DNA of 44,705 bases from JAWLAT01 sp041395325 (GTDB lineage Bacteria; Pseudomonadota; Gammaproteobacteria; Xanthomonadales; SZUA-5), in NCBI GenBank assembly GCA_041395325.1, contig JAWLAT010000036.1:1-44705 (forward strand), read 5' to 3'. The notes beneath the pieces were generated by a model that searched no databases, was not told the origin of the DNA, and saw only the letters and a list, made by a program, of their open reading frames with translations. The position numbers and the translations under genes are program-made. Positions 9,177 through 16,900 of this stretch are shown here, piece after piece. How positions within the stretch are numbered: the stretch's first letter is position 1; the number at the start of each line of letters is the position of its first letter.

Positions 9177-10757
9177 ATGACCACTGCCGTCAACCCGGCT
9201 CCAAACAGCGGCTGGGTCAGCCGCGCGCTGAACTGGATCGAACGCATCGGCAATCGCCTGCCCGATCCAGCGGTGCTGTTCCTGTTGCTGATGGTGCTGG
9301 TGTGGCTGCTGTCCTGGCTGCTGTCGGGCATCGAGTTTGCCGAGTTGGACCCGCGCAGCGGCGAGCCCTTGCGCATCACCAATCTGCTCAGTGGCACAGC
9401 GCTGACGGCCTTCGCCGCCAGCATGGTCAACACCTTTGTGACCTTCCCGCCGCTGGGCGTCGTACTGGTGGCGATGCTAGGCCTGGGCGTAGCCGAGCAC
9501 ACCGGTTTCATCAACGCCGCCCTGCGCGCGATTCTGGCCATCACACCGAAGATGCTGCTGACGCCAGCGCTGATCGCCGTGGGCATACTCAGCCACGTGG
9601 CGGTGGATGCCGGTTATGTGCTGGTGATCCCGCTGGGTGCGGTGATCTTCTATGCCGCCGGGCGCCATCCGCTGGCGGGCATCGCCGCCGCCTTCGCCGG
9701 CGTCTCCGGCGGTTTCTCAGCCACGCTGTTCATCCCCTCCAGTCTCGACCCGCTCCTGTCTGGACTGAGTCAGTCCGCCGCCCAGCTGATCGATCCGACC
9801 GTCACGGTCAATCCGCTCAACAACTATGTCTTCACCACCGCTTCCAGTGTCCTGATCATGCTGGTTGGCTGGTTCCTCACCGACAAGGTGATCGAACCAC
9901 GACTGCAATCCACCACGGTCGACGGCGATCCAGCCGATCTGCCGAAGATGCAGCCGCTGGCCGCCGCGGAAGCACGCGCGCTCTACGCCGCCGTGGCCAG
10001 CATGGGTCTGTGTGCGTTGCTGTTGCTGCTGTCCGTGCTGCCCGAAGCCTCGCCCTGGCGTGCCCCGGCCGGGACGTCCCTGGCCGACGGACAAAGCAAT
10101 CTGCTGGTTTTCCAGGCGCCGTTGATGCGCTCGATCGTGCCGTTGATTTTCATCTTCTTCATCGTCCCGGGCATCGTCTATGGCGCACTGGCCGGCACGG
10201 TCAAGACTCACCGAGACGTCATTGCCGGCATGAGCAAGGCGATGAGCGGCATGGGCTACTACATCGTCATGGCCTTCTTCTGCGCGCTGTTCATCTACGC
10301 CTTCGGCCAGAGCGGCCTGGGCGCACTGATCGCCATCAAGGGCGCCAACGCACTGCAGACGCTCGGCCTGCCAATGGCGGTGACGCTGGTGGGCATCGTG
10401 CTGCTGTCGGCCTTCGTCAATCTGCTGGTCGGATCGGCCTCGGCCAAATGGGCACTGATCGGCGCGGTGATGGTGCCGATGCTGATGCAGCTGGGCGTGT
10501 CGCCCGATCTCACCCAGGCGGCCTACCGCGTCGGTGATTCCAGCACCAACATCATCACCCCGCTGATGCCCTATTTCCCGCTGATCGTGGTGTTCTGCCG
10601 CAAGTACGTCAGCCATGCCGGCATCGGCACGCTGGTGGCCCTGATGCTGCCCTACTCGGTCGCGCTGCTGGCCATTTGGACCAGCTTCCTGATCGGCTTC
10701 TGGGCGCTGGGCATCCCGCTGGGCGTGGGCGCCAGCTACACCTATCCCGCCGGTTGA
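9177..10757 (+). CDS. AbgT-family transporter
   Basis: Inner-membrane carrier of the AbgT family. Characterised members import p-aminobenzoyl-glutamate (AbgT) or export folate-pathway antimetabolites such as sulfonamides (MtrF, YdaH). The 526-residue product has about eleven to twelve hydrophobic segments. The family signature is clear in the C-terminal half (NLLVGSASAKWALIG, then YRVGDSSTNIITPLMPYFPL), and the central loop SQSAAQLIDPTVTVNPLNNY is also typical. GGGAG at 9163-9167 supports the ATG at 9177. No abgA/abgB hydrolase genes lie next to it, so the direction and substrate cannot be inferred from context. Its TGA ends at 10757 and the convergent TonB receptor stop begins at 10758, leaving no intergenic base. 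Confidence 0.93.
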   Translation: MTTAVNPAPNSGWVSRALNWIERIGNRLPDPAVLFLLLMVLVWLLSWLLSGIEFAELDPRSGEPLRITNLLSGTALTAFAASMVNTFVTFPPLGVVLVAMLGLGVAEHTGFINAALRAILAITPKMLLTPALIAVGILSHVAVDAGYVLVIPLGAVIFYAAGRHPLAGIAAAFAGVSGGFSATLFIPSSLDPLLSGLSQSAAQLIDPTVTVNPLNNYVFTTASSVLIMLVGWFLTDKVIEPRLQSTTVDGDPADLPKMQPLAAAEARALYAAVASMGLCALLLLLSVLPEASPWRAPAGTSLADGQSNLLVFQAPLMRSIVPLIFIFFIVPGIVYGALAGTVKTHRDVIAGMSKAMSGMGYYIVMAFFCALFIYAFGQSGLGALIAIKGANALQTLGLPMAVTLVGIVLLSAFVNLLVGSASAKWALIGAVMVPMLMQLGVSPDLTQAAYRVGDSSTNIITPLMPYFPLIVVFCRKYVSHAGIGTLVALMLPYSVALLAIWTSFLIGFWALGIPLGVGASYTYPAG

Positions 10758-12929
10758 TCACCAGTCGAAACGCAGGCTGGCGCCCAGGCGCCGGCCGCCT
10801 TCGGTGTAGAGGTCGATTTCTCGCGCATCGGCCGTCAAGCCGGCCACACTGCTCCAGTTCCAGATGCGCCGGTTGCTGAGATTGAACAGGCCCACATCGA
10901 GAATCAGCCGCTCACTGGGCCGAAAGCGGTAAAAGGCATCCAGTCGCAACAAGCCTGGGGTACGAAACAGGTTGCCTTCGGGGTCGTGCAGCCGCCGTTT
11001 GGCGGCCATCGCCGTGCCGACCAGTTCGATGCGCTGGCGGCCATCGGGGCTGTCGTAGCTCACCCCCAGACTCAGTCGCGCCGGCTCGATGCTGTTCAGC
11101 GGCACGCCCAGTGCAGTGTCATCGCCGCGAGCCCAGGCCGCGGCGATCTGGGTGCCGAAACCGGCCCAGGGCAGTGTCAGATCGGCACGTGCTTCAACAC
11201 CCTCGATGCGCGCGGCGGCCCGATTCTGCGACTGGAACACCAGCGCGCCGCTTTCAGGGTCGCGGCCCAGATTGACGCGCGATTCGATCAGGTCGGTGTA
11301 ACGATTGCGGAAAGCAACGATCTCGGTGCTGCCGATCGCACCCGAGTAGCGCCAGCCCAGCTCCAGTCCGCGACTGTGCTCGGGTCGCAGCGCCGGGTTG
11401 GGCAGCGCAGTGTAGTTGAAGGCCGGAATCGTGAAACCGATATTCAAATCGGCCGGCGGCGGTGCACGGAAGCCTTGCGCATACTGGGCAAACAGCTGTC
11501 CATGATCGCTGTAGTCAAAACGCGCACCCAGTTTGGCAGTGGTCGCCGAAGCCTGCAGATCGGCGATCGCCAGGCCCGGGTTGTCGTCCAGATAAACCAC
11601 ATCCGGCCGGGCATCGAGGTCGAAACGCTCGTGGCGCAGTCCTGGAATCAGGCTCAGTCCGCTGGCCCCGAAGCGAATCTCGTCCTGCCAGTAGATGCCC
11701 AGCTCCTGCACGGTGGTGGGCGGGAAATCACGCACCGGAAAGACTTCGCCAATGATGGTGTTGCTGACCGCACCGGTATCCAGCCGGGTTTCCAGGCCGT
11801 CCCGGTGTTCGTTCAGGCGGGTGCGCGACAGGTCCAGCCCGAAGACCTGCCAGTGCTGGCTCTCTCCCAGTCCGAAGCGACCCTCGCCACCCAGATTCAG
11901 GCCCTGACTGTGGTCCTTGTAGACAAAACGCCGGTCGCGCAGGCTGGCCGGCGTGCGACCGGCCGCTTCGCGAGTCTGCAGGGTGCGCTGATCGGCTCGG
12001 CTGCGGCTGTCCCATAGCTGCAGTCGCAGTTGCTCCAAGCCGGGTAGCGTGTAGGGGAAGCTGGCGCTGACCCCCAGTCGCTGACGCAACAACGCATCTT
12101 CACCCTGCATGTCGGTGGTGCTGGCGTACTGCGCCAAACCGCGCACGAAGGAGCGCAGATCGGTATCGACCGACTCGCGCAGCTGTTCGGCCTGCAGCTG
12201 GTAACGGCCGGCCCAGCCTCGATCCAGACCCAACTTGAACAACGCGGTCCGGCCATCGCTGTCGGCCGGATTGCTGCGCAGTCCCCCTGGGCGGGGTTGG
12301 TTGTCACGCTCTGAGCCGGTGCGCCAGGCCAAACCGGCCAGCCAGTCCAGATCACCCGACTGGCCAGCCAGCACCGAACTGGTCAGCCAATGGCGGCCCT
12401 CGTCACTGACCACCCGTTGCCGGCCGCCGCGCTCGCTCTCCCGTTCGGCCAACAGTTCCGCAGGGCCCAGCGTGCGCAGGCTGAGCACGCCACCGAGTGC
12501 ATCGGAGCCGTAGAGGGTCGACGCCGGACCGCGCAGCAATTCGATGCGCGAGAGGAAGGCGGTCTCCAGGCTGCCTCGATCGGCGTTGGAGAAGCTGCCT
12601 ACGGCGAAGCTCTCACCGACCGGGATGCCATCGATGTGCATGCCGACGCGATTGCCAGACAGGCCCCGAATGCTGATGCTGCCCGCCCCAAATCGGACCG
12701 CGTCAGTCGGGACGCTGACACCCGGCTCATAGCGCAATGCCGAGGCCAGATCGGTGCTCAGGCGCTGTTCCAGTTGTTCGATCTCGATCAGGCTGACGCT
12801 GCCCGCCACCTCGCGCAGCGGCTGTTCGGCGCGTGAGCCGATGCTGATGACGGGTGCCAGTTCGGGCGTCTGGGCCTGTGCCGTCAATGACCCCAGGGCC
12901 ATACCCAGCGTGAGCGCCAACTGCCTCAT
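10758..12929 (-). CDS. TonB-dependent outer-membrane receptor, haem/haemoglobin type
   Basis: Gated outer-membrane porin for an iron source, probably haem. Residues 1-19 (MRQLALTLGMALGSLTAQA) form a signal peptide. The plug domain spans about residues 40-155, with ISIRGLSGNRVGMHIDGIP and RIELLRGPASTLYGSDALGG. The rest is a beta-barrel ending in an aromatic residue (RFDW). Two boxes typical of haem receptors are present: FRAP near residue 486 and NPAL near 510. However, the histidine often found between them is not visible, so haem as ligand is likely but not certain. Three in-frame ATGs occur; the one at 12929 has GGAG six bases upstream and is preferred over 12941 and 12935. SirB2 lies upstream on the same strand, separated by a heptamer repeat array. 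Confidence 0.9.
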   Translation of the reverse strand: MRQLALTLGMALGSLTAQAQTPELAPVISIGSRAEQPLREVAGSVSLIEIEQLEQRLSTDLASALRYEPGVSVPTDAVRFGAGSISIRGLSGNRVGMHIDGIPVGESFAVGSFSNADRGSLETAFLSRIELLRGPASTLYGSDALGGVLSLRTLGPAELLAERESERGGRQRVVSDEGRHWLTSSVLAGQSGDLDWLAGLAWRTGSERDNQPRPGGLRSNPADSDGRTALFKLGLDRGWAGRYQLQAEQLRESVDTDLRSFVRGLAQYASTTDMQGEDALLRQRLGVSASFPYTLPGLEQLRLQLWDSRSRADQRTLQTREAAGRTPASLRDRRFVYKDHSQGLNLGGEGRFGLGESQHWQVFGLDLSRTRLNEHRDGLETRLDTGAVSNTIIGEVFPVRDFPPTTVQELGIYWQDEIRFGASGLSLIPGLRHERFDLDARPDVVYLDDNPGLAIADLQASATTAKLGARFDYSDHGQLFAQYAQGFRAPPPADLNIGFTIPAFNYTALPNPALRPEHSRGLELGWRYSGAIGSTEIVAFRNRYTDLIESRVNLGRDPESGALVFQSQNRAAARIEGVEARADLTLPWAGFGTQIAAAWARGDDTALGVPLNSIEPARLSLGVSYDSPDGRQRIELVGTAMAAKRRLHDPEGNLFRTPGLLRLDAFYRFRPSERLILDVGLFNLSNRRIWNWSSVAGLTADAREIDLYTEGGRRLGASLRFDW

Positions 12930-13015
12930 CGCCATCTCCATCCGATCGACCTGCAGACACCATCGAACATCACCGCGGGGTCGGCCATGACGCGGATCAA
13001 GGAAGTGTTTGGTGG

Positions 13016-13071
13016 GGGCTCAGGGCTCAGGGCTCAGGGGTCAGGGGTCAGGGGTCAGGGGTCAGGGCATC
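13016..13071 (+). repeat. Heptamer tandem repeat, GGGCTCA x3 then GGGGTCA x4
   Basis: Seven exact 7-base units run from 13016 to 13064 and a degenerate unit follows. The array lies about 87 bases upstream of the TonB receptor start and just after the 3' end of sirB2. Thirteen bases past the last full unit is TGGTCCTTC (13078-13086), which also occurs at the same side of the related array at 37.4 kb. No opposite arm is visible here, so this may be a half element. The rest of the 12930-13115 gap shows no other clear feature. Confidence 0.85.
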
Positions 13072-13115
13072 AGACTCTGGTCCTTCTCCTTTGCAGATGG
13101 GCTTGCGTGCAGAAG

Positions 13116-13508
13116 CTACCCAGGCAGCAACTGCCACCAGCCCAGCGGATGGTGAGCACGGGCTACGCCGTACATCCAGGCGTAGACCAGCAGGGCGGCC
13201 AGCAGACAGGCGTAGCGCCATGACTTCGCGATGGCGCGCATGGCCAAGGCACCCAAGCCGATGTACAGCAACAGCAAGACCAGTTTGAGGCCCAGCCACG
13301 GTGTGCTGAGCGGATTGAGATGGAGGATGGCCAGCAGCATCAGCGCGGCTGTCAACAGCAGGCTGTCGATCAGATAGCTGCTCCAGTCCAGCCAGCTCCA
13401 ACGCCGCCCCAGCGTCACCGCCATGCCGCCGCGAAAGGCGAACAGGGCGCCGCTGAGCAGCACCAGCAGTACGTGCCATTGCTTGATCTGGAGGTAGTAA
13501 TGCGCCAT
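13116..13508 (-). CDS. SirB2-family membrane protein
   Basis: A 130-residue inner-membrane protein of the SirB family, named for the SirB locus in Salmonella; the biochemical role of the family is not established. Four hydrophobic segments are visible, starting with the conserved N-terminal pattern YYLQIKQWHVLLVLLSGALFAFRG. The C-terminal part contains a Tyr/Ala-rich helix and an ARAHHPLGWW end. The start at 13508 (MAHYYLQIKQWH) is chosen because the hydrophilic extension up to 13556 is unlike the family. It lies 119 bases downstream of norB on the same strand, beyond a hairpin, so co-transcription is possible but not evident. Confidence 0.82.
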   Translation of the reverse strand: MAHYYLQIKQWHVLLVLLSGALFAFRGGMAVTLGRRWSWLDWSSYLIDSLLLTAALMLLAILHLNPLSTPWLGLKLVLLLLYIGLGALAMRAIAKSWRYACLLAALLVYAWMYGVARAHHPLGWWQLLPG

Positions 13509-13564
13509 GGATGAAGACCTTGAATCTGGCCGCCCGCGATGCCCGCATGGCGGCATGGAGCGGC

Positions 13565-13600
13565 CACGGCCCCGCCCGCATCGCGGCGGGTGGAGCCGTG
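13565..13600 (-). terminator. GC-rich stem-loop after norB
   Basis: CCCGCC (13571-13576) pairs with GGCGGG (13585-13590), extended by CACGGC (13565-13570) with GCCGTG (13595-13600) across a 4-base bulge. It lies 27 bases past the norB stop. No T run follows in the direction of transcription, so it may be a processing or stabilising hairpin rather than a true terminator. Confidence 0.4.
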
Positions 13601-13627
13601 ATCACCCTACTGCAACGAGTCTGCGTT

Positions 13628-15922
13628 TCAGCTACGGGCGGCCGCTTCCGCATCGCTGGCGTTCGCAGACCGATCACTGGCCCGCGCGCCCGACGGCCAC
13701 CACAGCCGCGCCACGAACAGGCACAACGCCAGCGCGCCGATACTGAAGATCACATCACCGGGCACCCGCATCCAGACCAGGGTCTCGATGATCGGGCTGC
13801 TCATGAAATCGGCCGAACGCGCATACCAGTAACCATGCTCGATCGCGGCCTTGACCTGCAGTACACCCATCGGCAGCAGGCACATCAGTGCCATGCCGGC
13901 CAGGCCAATGTTGAAGGCCCAGAAGCTGCGTCCCAACCAGGCGCCGTCCCAGGCCACCTGCGGCCGCAACAGGCGCAAACAGAACAGCATCAGGCCGATA
14001 CCCAGCATGCCGTAGACCCCGAACAGCGCGGTGTGGCCATGCAGCGGCGTCAGATTCAGCCCCTGCATGTAGTACAGCGCCAGCGGCGGATTGATCAGGA
14101 AGCCGAACAGGCCTGCACCGACCAGGTTCCAGAATGCCACGGCGACAAAGAACAGGATCGGCCAGCGGTAGCGAGCCATCCACGGCGTCAGGGCGCTCTT
14201 GCGGTAGGTGTCGAAGGCCTCGAAGCCAATCAGGGCCAGCGGCACCACTTCCAGCGCCGAGAAGGAGGCACCGATGGCCAGCACCGAGGTCGGCGTGCCG
14301 GCCCAGTACCAGTGATGCGCCGTACCCAGCACGCCACCGGTGAGGAAAATCACGGTGGCAAAGAGCACACCGGCCGTCGCGGTCACGCCCCGCACCAGCC
14401 CCAGGCGGGCAAACAGGAAGGCGATCACCGCCGTCGCAAAGACCTCGAAGAAGCCCTCCACCCAAAGGTGCACCACCCACCAGCGCCAGTATTCGACCAT
14501 CGAGATATGCGTGTGCCGGCCCCACATCAGCCCGGCGCCGTAGAACAGCCCGATGGCCACCGTGGACAGGAACAGCAGGGTCACGATCGAGCGCATCTCG
14601 TTGCGCTGGCGCATCGCCGGCCACAGTGCCCGCCCGACCAGCAGCAGCCACAGCATCAACCCGACGAACAGGAAGGCCTGCCAGAAGCGACCCAGGTCGA
14701 CGTATTCCCAGCCCTGGTGACCAAACCAGAAGTTCTTGGCCAGATCCATCTGCTGCATCACCGCGAACCACTGACCGACAAAGGCGCCGACCACGATGAT
14801 CAACAGGCACAGGAACAGGAAGTTCACACCCGCGCGTTGCCAGGCCGGTTCCTTGCCGCCGATGGCTGGCGCGATGAACAAGCCGGTCGCCAGCCAGGCG
14901 GTGGCGATCCACAGCACCCCCAACTGCGTGTGCCAGGTGCGGGTCAGTGAATAGGGCAGGACATCCGACAACGCCATGCCGTAGAGCTCCTGCCCTTCGA
15001 CCTGATAATGAGCCGTCGTCGCGCCGAGCACGATCTGGACCACGAACAGCGCGCAGACCAGCCAGAAGTACTTGGCCGTGGCCCTCATCGACGGCGTCAA
15101 CACCAGCCCGGCCAACGGATCACTGGCAGGCGGTTTGGGCTGTTCACCGGCACCCGATGCGGCGTGATACCAGGCCAGGGCGGCCACGCCAGCAATCAGG
15201 AACAGCACACTGAACACGGTCCACAGGAAGATGTTGCTGGTCGGACGGTTGCCAACGGACGGGTCCGAGGGCCAGTTGCTGGTGTAGCTGATCTCCTGAC
15301 CGGGGCGCTCAGTGACTGCGGCCCAGGCGGTCCAATGGATGAAGGCACCCAACTGGCGACGCCGTTCCGGATCCTCGACGGTGCCCTCCTTCATCGCGTA
15401 CTGCTCGCGCAACTCGCGGAATGCAGGGTCGCGTCCGAACAGCGCCTGGTAGTGCTCGGCCGCCTGTCGCGCGGCGGCCACCCGAGCGCTGCTCAGCGTC
15501 ACACGCTCGCTGTCCGGGTCGTAGGTGTTGATGCGGATCTGCTCGCGCAAGGCCTGTTCCAGGGCAGCGCGATCGACACTGCCGAGCTCGCTCAGGGGCA
15601 CGCCAAACCGGTCATGCGCCATGCTGTCCAGCAGCGCCTGAGACTCCCGATGCAGCCAGTCGGCACTCCAGTCTGGCGCCACATAGGCGCCATGCCCCCA
15701 GATCGAACCCAGCTGCATGCCACCCATGGATTGCCAGACCTGACGCCCGGTCTGGATGTCGTCGCGGGTATAGAGCAGCTCACCGGTGTCGGAGACGAAG
15801 GCCTCAGGGATCGGCGGCGCCTGTCGATAGATCTCGCTGCCCATCCACAGCAGCACGGAAAAGGACACGCACAGCAGCGCGCCCAGCATCCACCAAAGCT
15901 TCTTGCTATCGGTAGCAGTCAT
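13628..15922 (-). CDS. norB: Quinol-dependent nitric oxide reductase (qNor), NorB/NorZ type
   Basis: Single-subunit membrane enzyme reducing 2 NO to N2O with electrons from quinol. The 764 residues are the length expected of qNor, in which an N-terminal NorC-like extension without haem c is fused to the 12-helix NorB core. An N-terminal helix is followed by a large periplasmic loop (about residues 30-225) without a CXXCH motif. The core carries the expected haem and FeB histidines: HTQLGVLW, HTHISMVEYWRWWVVHLWVEGF, a tandem His in GTAHHWYWAGTP, and LHGHTALFGVYG. The enzyme completes the nitrite-to-N2O pathway with nirS encoded upstream on the same strand, and also detoxifies NO. An FNR/DNR-type box centred 66 bases before the ATG indicates control by low oxygen or NO. 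Confidence 0.95.
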   Translation of the reverse strand: MTATDSKKLWWMLGALLCVSFSVLLWMGSEIYRQAPPIPEAFVSDTGELLYTRDDIQTGRQVWQSMGGMQLGSIWGHGAYVAPDWSADWLHRESQALLDSMAHDRFGVPLSELGSVDRAALEQALREQIRINTYDPDSERVTLSSARVAAARQAAEHYQALFGRDPAFRELREQYAMKEGTVEDPERRRQLGAFIHWTAWAAVTERPGQEISYTSNWPSDPSVGNRPTSNIFLWTVFSVLFLIAGVAALAWYHAASGAGEQPKPPASDPLAGLVLTPSMRATAKYFWLVCALFVVQIVLGATTAHYQVEGQELYGMALSDVLPYSLTRTWHTQLGVLWIATAWLATGLFIAPAIGGKEPAWQRAGVNFLFLCLLIIVVGAFVGQWFAVMQQMDLAKNFWFGHQGWEYVDLGRFWQAFLFVGLMLWLLLVGRALWPAMRQRNEMRSIVTLLFLSTVAIGLFYGAGLMWGRHTHISMVEYWRWWVVHLWVEGFFEVFATAVIAFLFARLGLVRGVTATAGVLFATVIFLTGGVLGTAHHWYWAGTPTSVLAIGASFSALEVVPLALIGFEAFDTYRKSALTPWMARYRWPILFFVAVAFWNLVGAGLFGFLINPPLALYYMQGLNLTPLHGHTALFGVYGMLGIGLMLFCLRLLRPQVAWDGAWLGRSFWAFNIGLAGMALMCLLPMGVLQVKAAIEHGYWYARSADFMSSPIIETLVWMRVPGDVIFSIGALALCLFVARLWWPSGARASDRSANASDAEAAARS

Positions 15923-15981
15923 GACTGCCTCCAGGGTTGAAGGGACAGTCGGATGCTCAGGCCATGCGCCAGGCGCTGGCC

Positions 15982-15995
15982 ATGATCTGGATCAA
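15982..15995 (-). promoter_or_regulatory. FNR/DNR box upstream of norB
   Basis: On the minus strand the site reads TTGATCCAGATCAT, a near-perfect match to the TTGAT-N4-ATCAA consensus of the FNR/ANR/DNR family (last base T instead of A). Its centre is 66 bases before the norB start codon. The nirS box (19065-19078) differs at only one position. Confidence 0.82.
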
Positions 15996-16021
15996 GCATG
16001 CCGGGCTCAGACGGGCACGGC

Positions 16022-16774
16022 TCAGGCGCGATCGGTGATCGCCCTGGCCAGTTCAACCAGGGCGGGCGGTTGGCACAGCTTCACTTCCCGTCCCCGCACT
16101 TCAACCAGACCGTCGTCCATCAACCGGCGCAGCGAGCGGCTGACCGTCTCCGGTGCCAATGACAGGTAGTTGGCGATGTCGCCACGTGGCATTGGCAAGG
16201 TCAGTTGCGTACCCGAGTAGCCGCGCTGCGCGAGCCGCTGACCCCAACGCAGCAGGAAGTCGGCGAGTCTGGCCTCGGCTGGGAAATCGCCCTTGTGCCA
16301 TTGCGCCATGCGCAAATCGCGAGCCATCACGGCAAACAGCGTGCGTTGCAGATCGGGGACACGGGCCGACAGGGTGGCGATGGCGGGGAAGGAGAAGCGA
16401 CAGAGCATCACGGTGTCCACCGCCACCGCCGTGCAGGGATAGCGGTCGTCTTCGATGCCGTCGAGTCCGATCAGATCGCCCGGGGTGTAGAAGGCCAGGA
16501 TCTGCTCGCGACCACGTTCATCGCGCAACTGGGTCTTGACCACGCCGGCGCGAACCGAGAAGACCGCATCGAAGGCATCGCCAGTGCGGAAGATCTCGGC
16601 ACCGGCATGAAAAGGACCGACGTGTTCGATCAGGCAATGCAGTTCGTGCAGGGCCGCCTTGTCATAACCGCGTGGCAGACACAGCCGACCAAATACGCAG
16701 GTGCTGCAGAAATGCCGAGCGTCGCCATCGTCGACCGGCTTTTCCGGCCACAACCCAACCGCATTGTCGAGCAT
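16022..16774 (-). CDS. FNR/ANR-type oxygen-sensing transcriptional regulator
   Basis: Crp/Fnr-family activator with the features of an Fe-S oxygen sensor. With the ATG at 16774, cysteines fall at 23, 26 and 32 (CSTCVFGRLC, the C-X2-C-X5-C of FNR/ANR), with a fourth candidate ligand at Cys114 (YPCTAV). A cyclic-nucleotide-binding-like beta-roll follows. The C-terminal HTH has the recognition sequence LAPETVSRSLRRL, whose E-x2-S-R residues read TTGAT half-sites. Two such boxes lie before nirS and norB, the genes on either side. A GTG at 16786 could be an alternative start; both lack a clear Shine-Dalgarno sequence. The gene is 126 bases downstream of nirS, past a hairpin. I cannot tell whether it is the global ANR or a local paralogue. 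Confidence 0.93.
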   Translation of the reverse strand: MLDNAVGLWPEKPVDDGDARHFCSTCVFGRLCLPRGYDKAALHELHCLIEHVGPFHAGAEIFRTGDAFDAVFSVRAGVVKTQLRDERGREQILAFYTPGDLIGLDGIEDDRYPCTAVAVDTVMLCRFSFPAIATLSARVPDLQRTLFAVMARDLRMAQWHKGDFPAEARLADFLLRWGQRLAQRGYSGTQLTLPMPRGDIANYLSLAPETVSRSLRRLMDDGLVEVRGREVKLCQPPALVELARAITDRA

Positions 16775-16861
16775 CGGCCAGCCCACCCCCGGTCGCCGTG
16801 AAGCGGCATTCTGCCAAGTTGCAGGGTGAGGGTGCCAGTCGCTGTTGAAGCTGGCGGGGCT

Positions 16862-16893
16862 GGGGTGATCGCCGCCGGCAAGGCGATCACCCC
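16862..16893 (-). terminator. Stem-loop terminator after nirS
   Basis: A perfect 12-bp stem, GGGGTGATCGCC (16862-16873) with GGCGATCACCCC (16882-16893), closes an 8-base loop eight bases past the nirS stop codon. There is no clear T tract on the transcribed side, so termination efficiency is uncertain. Confidence 0.6.
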
Positions 16894-16900
16894 GATGCGG

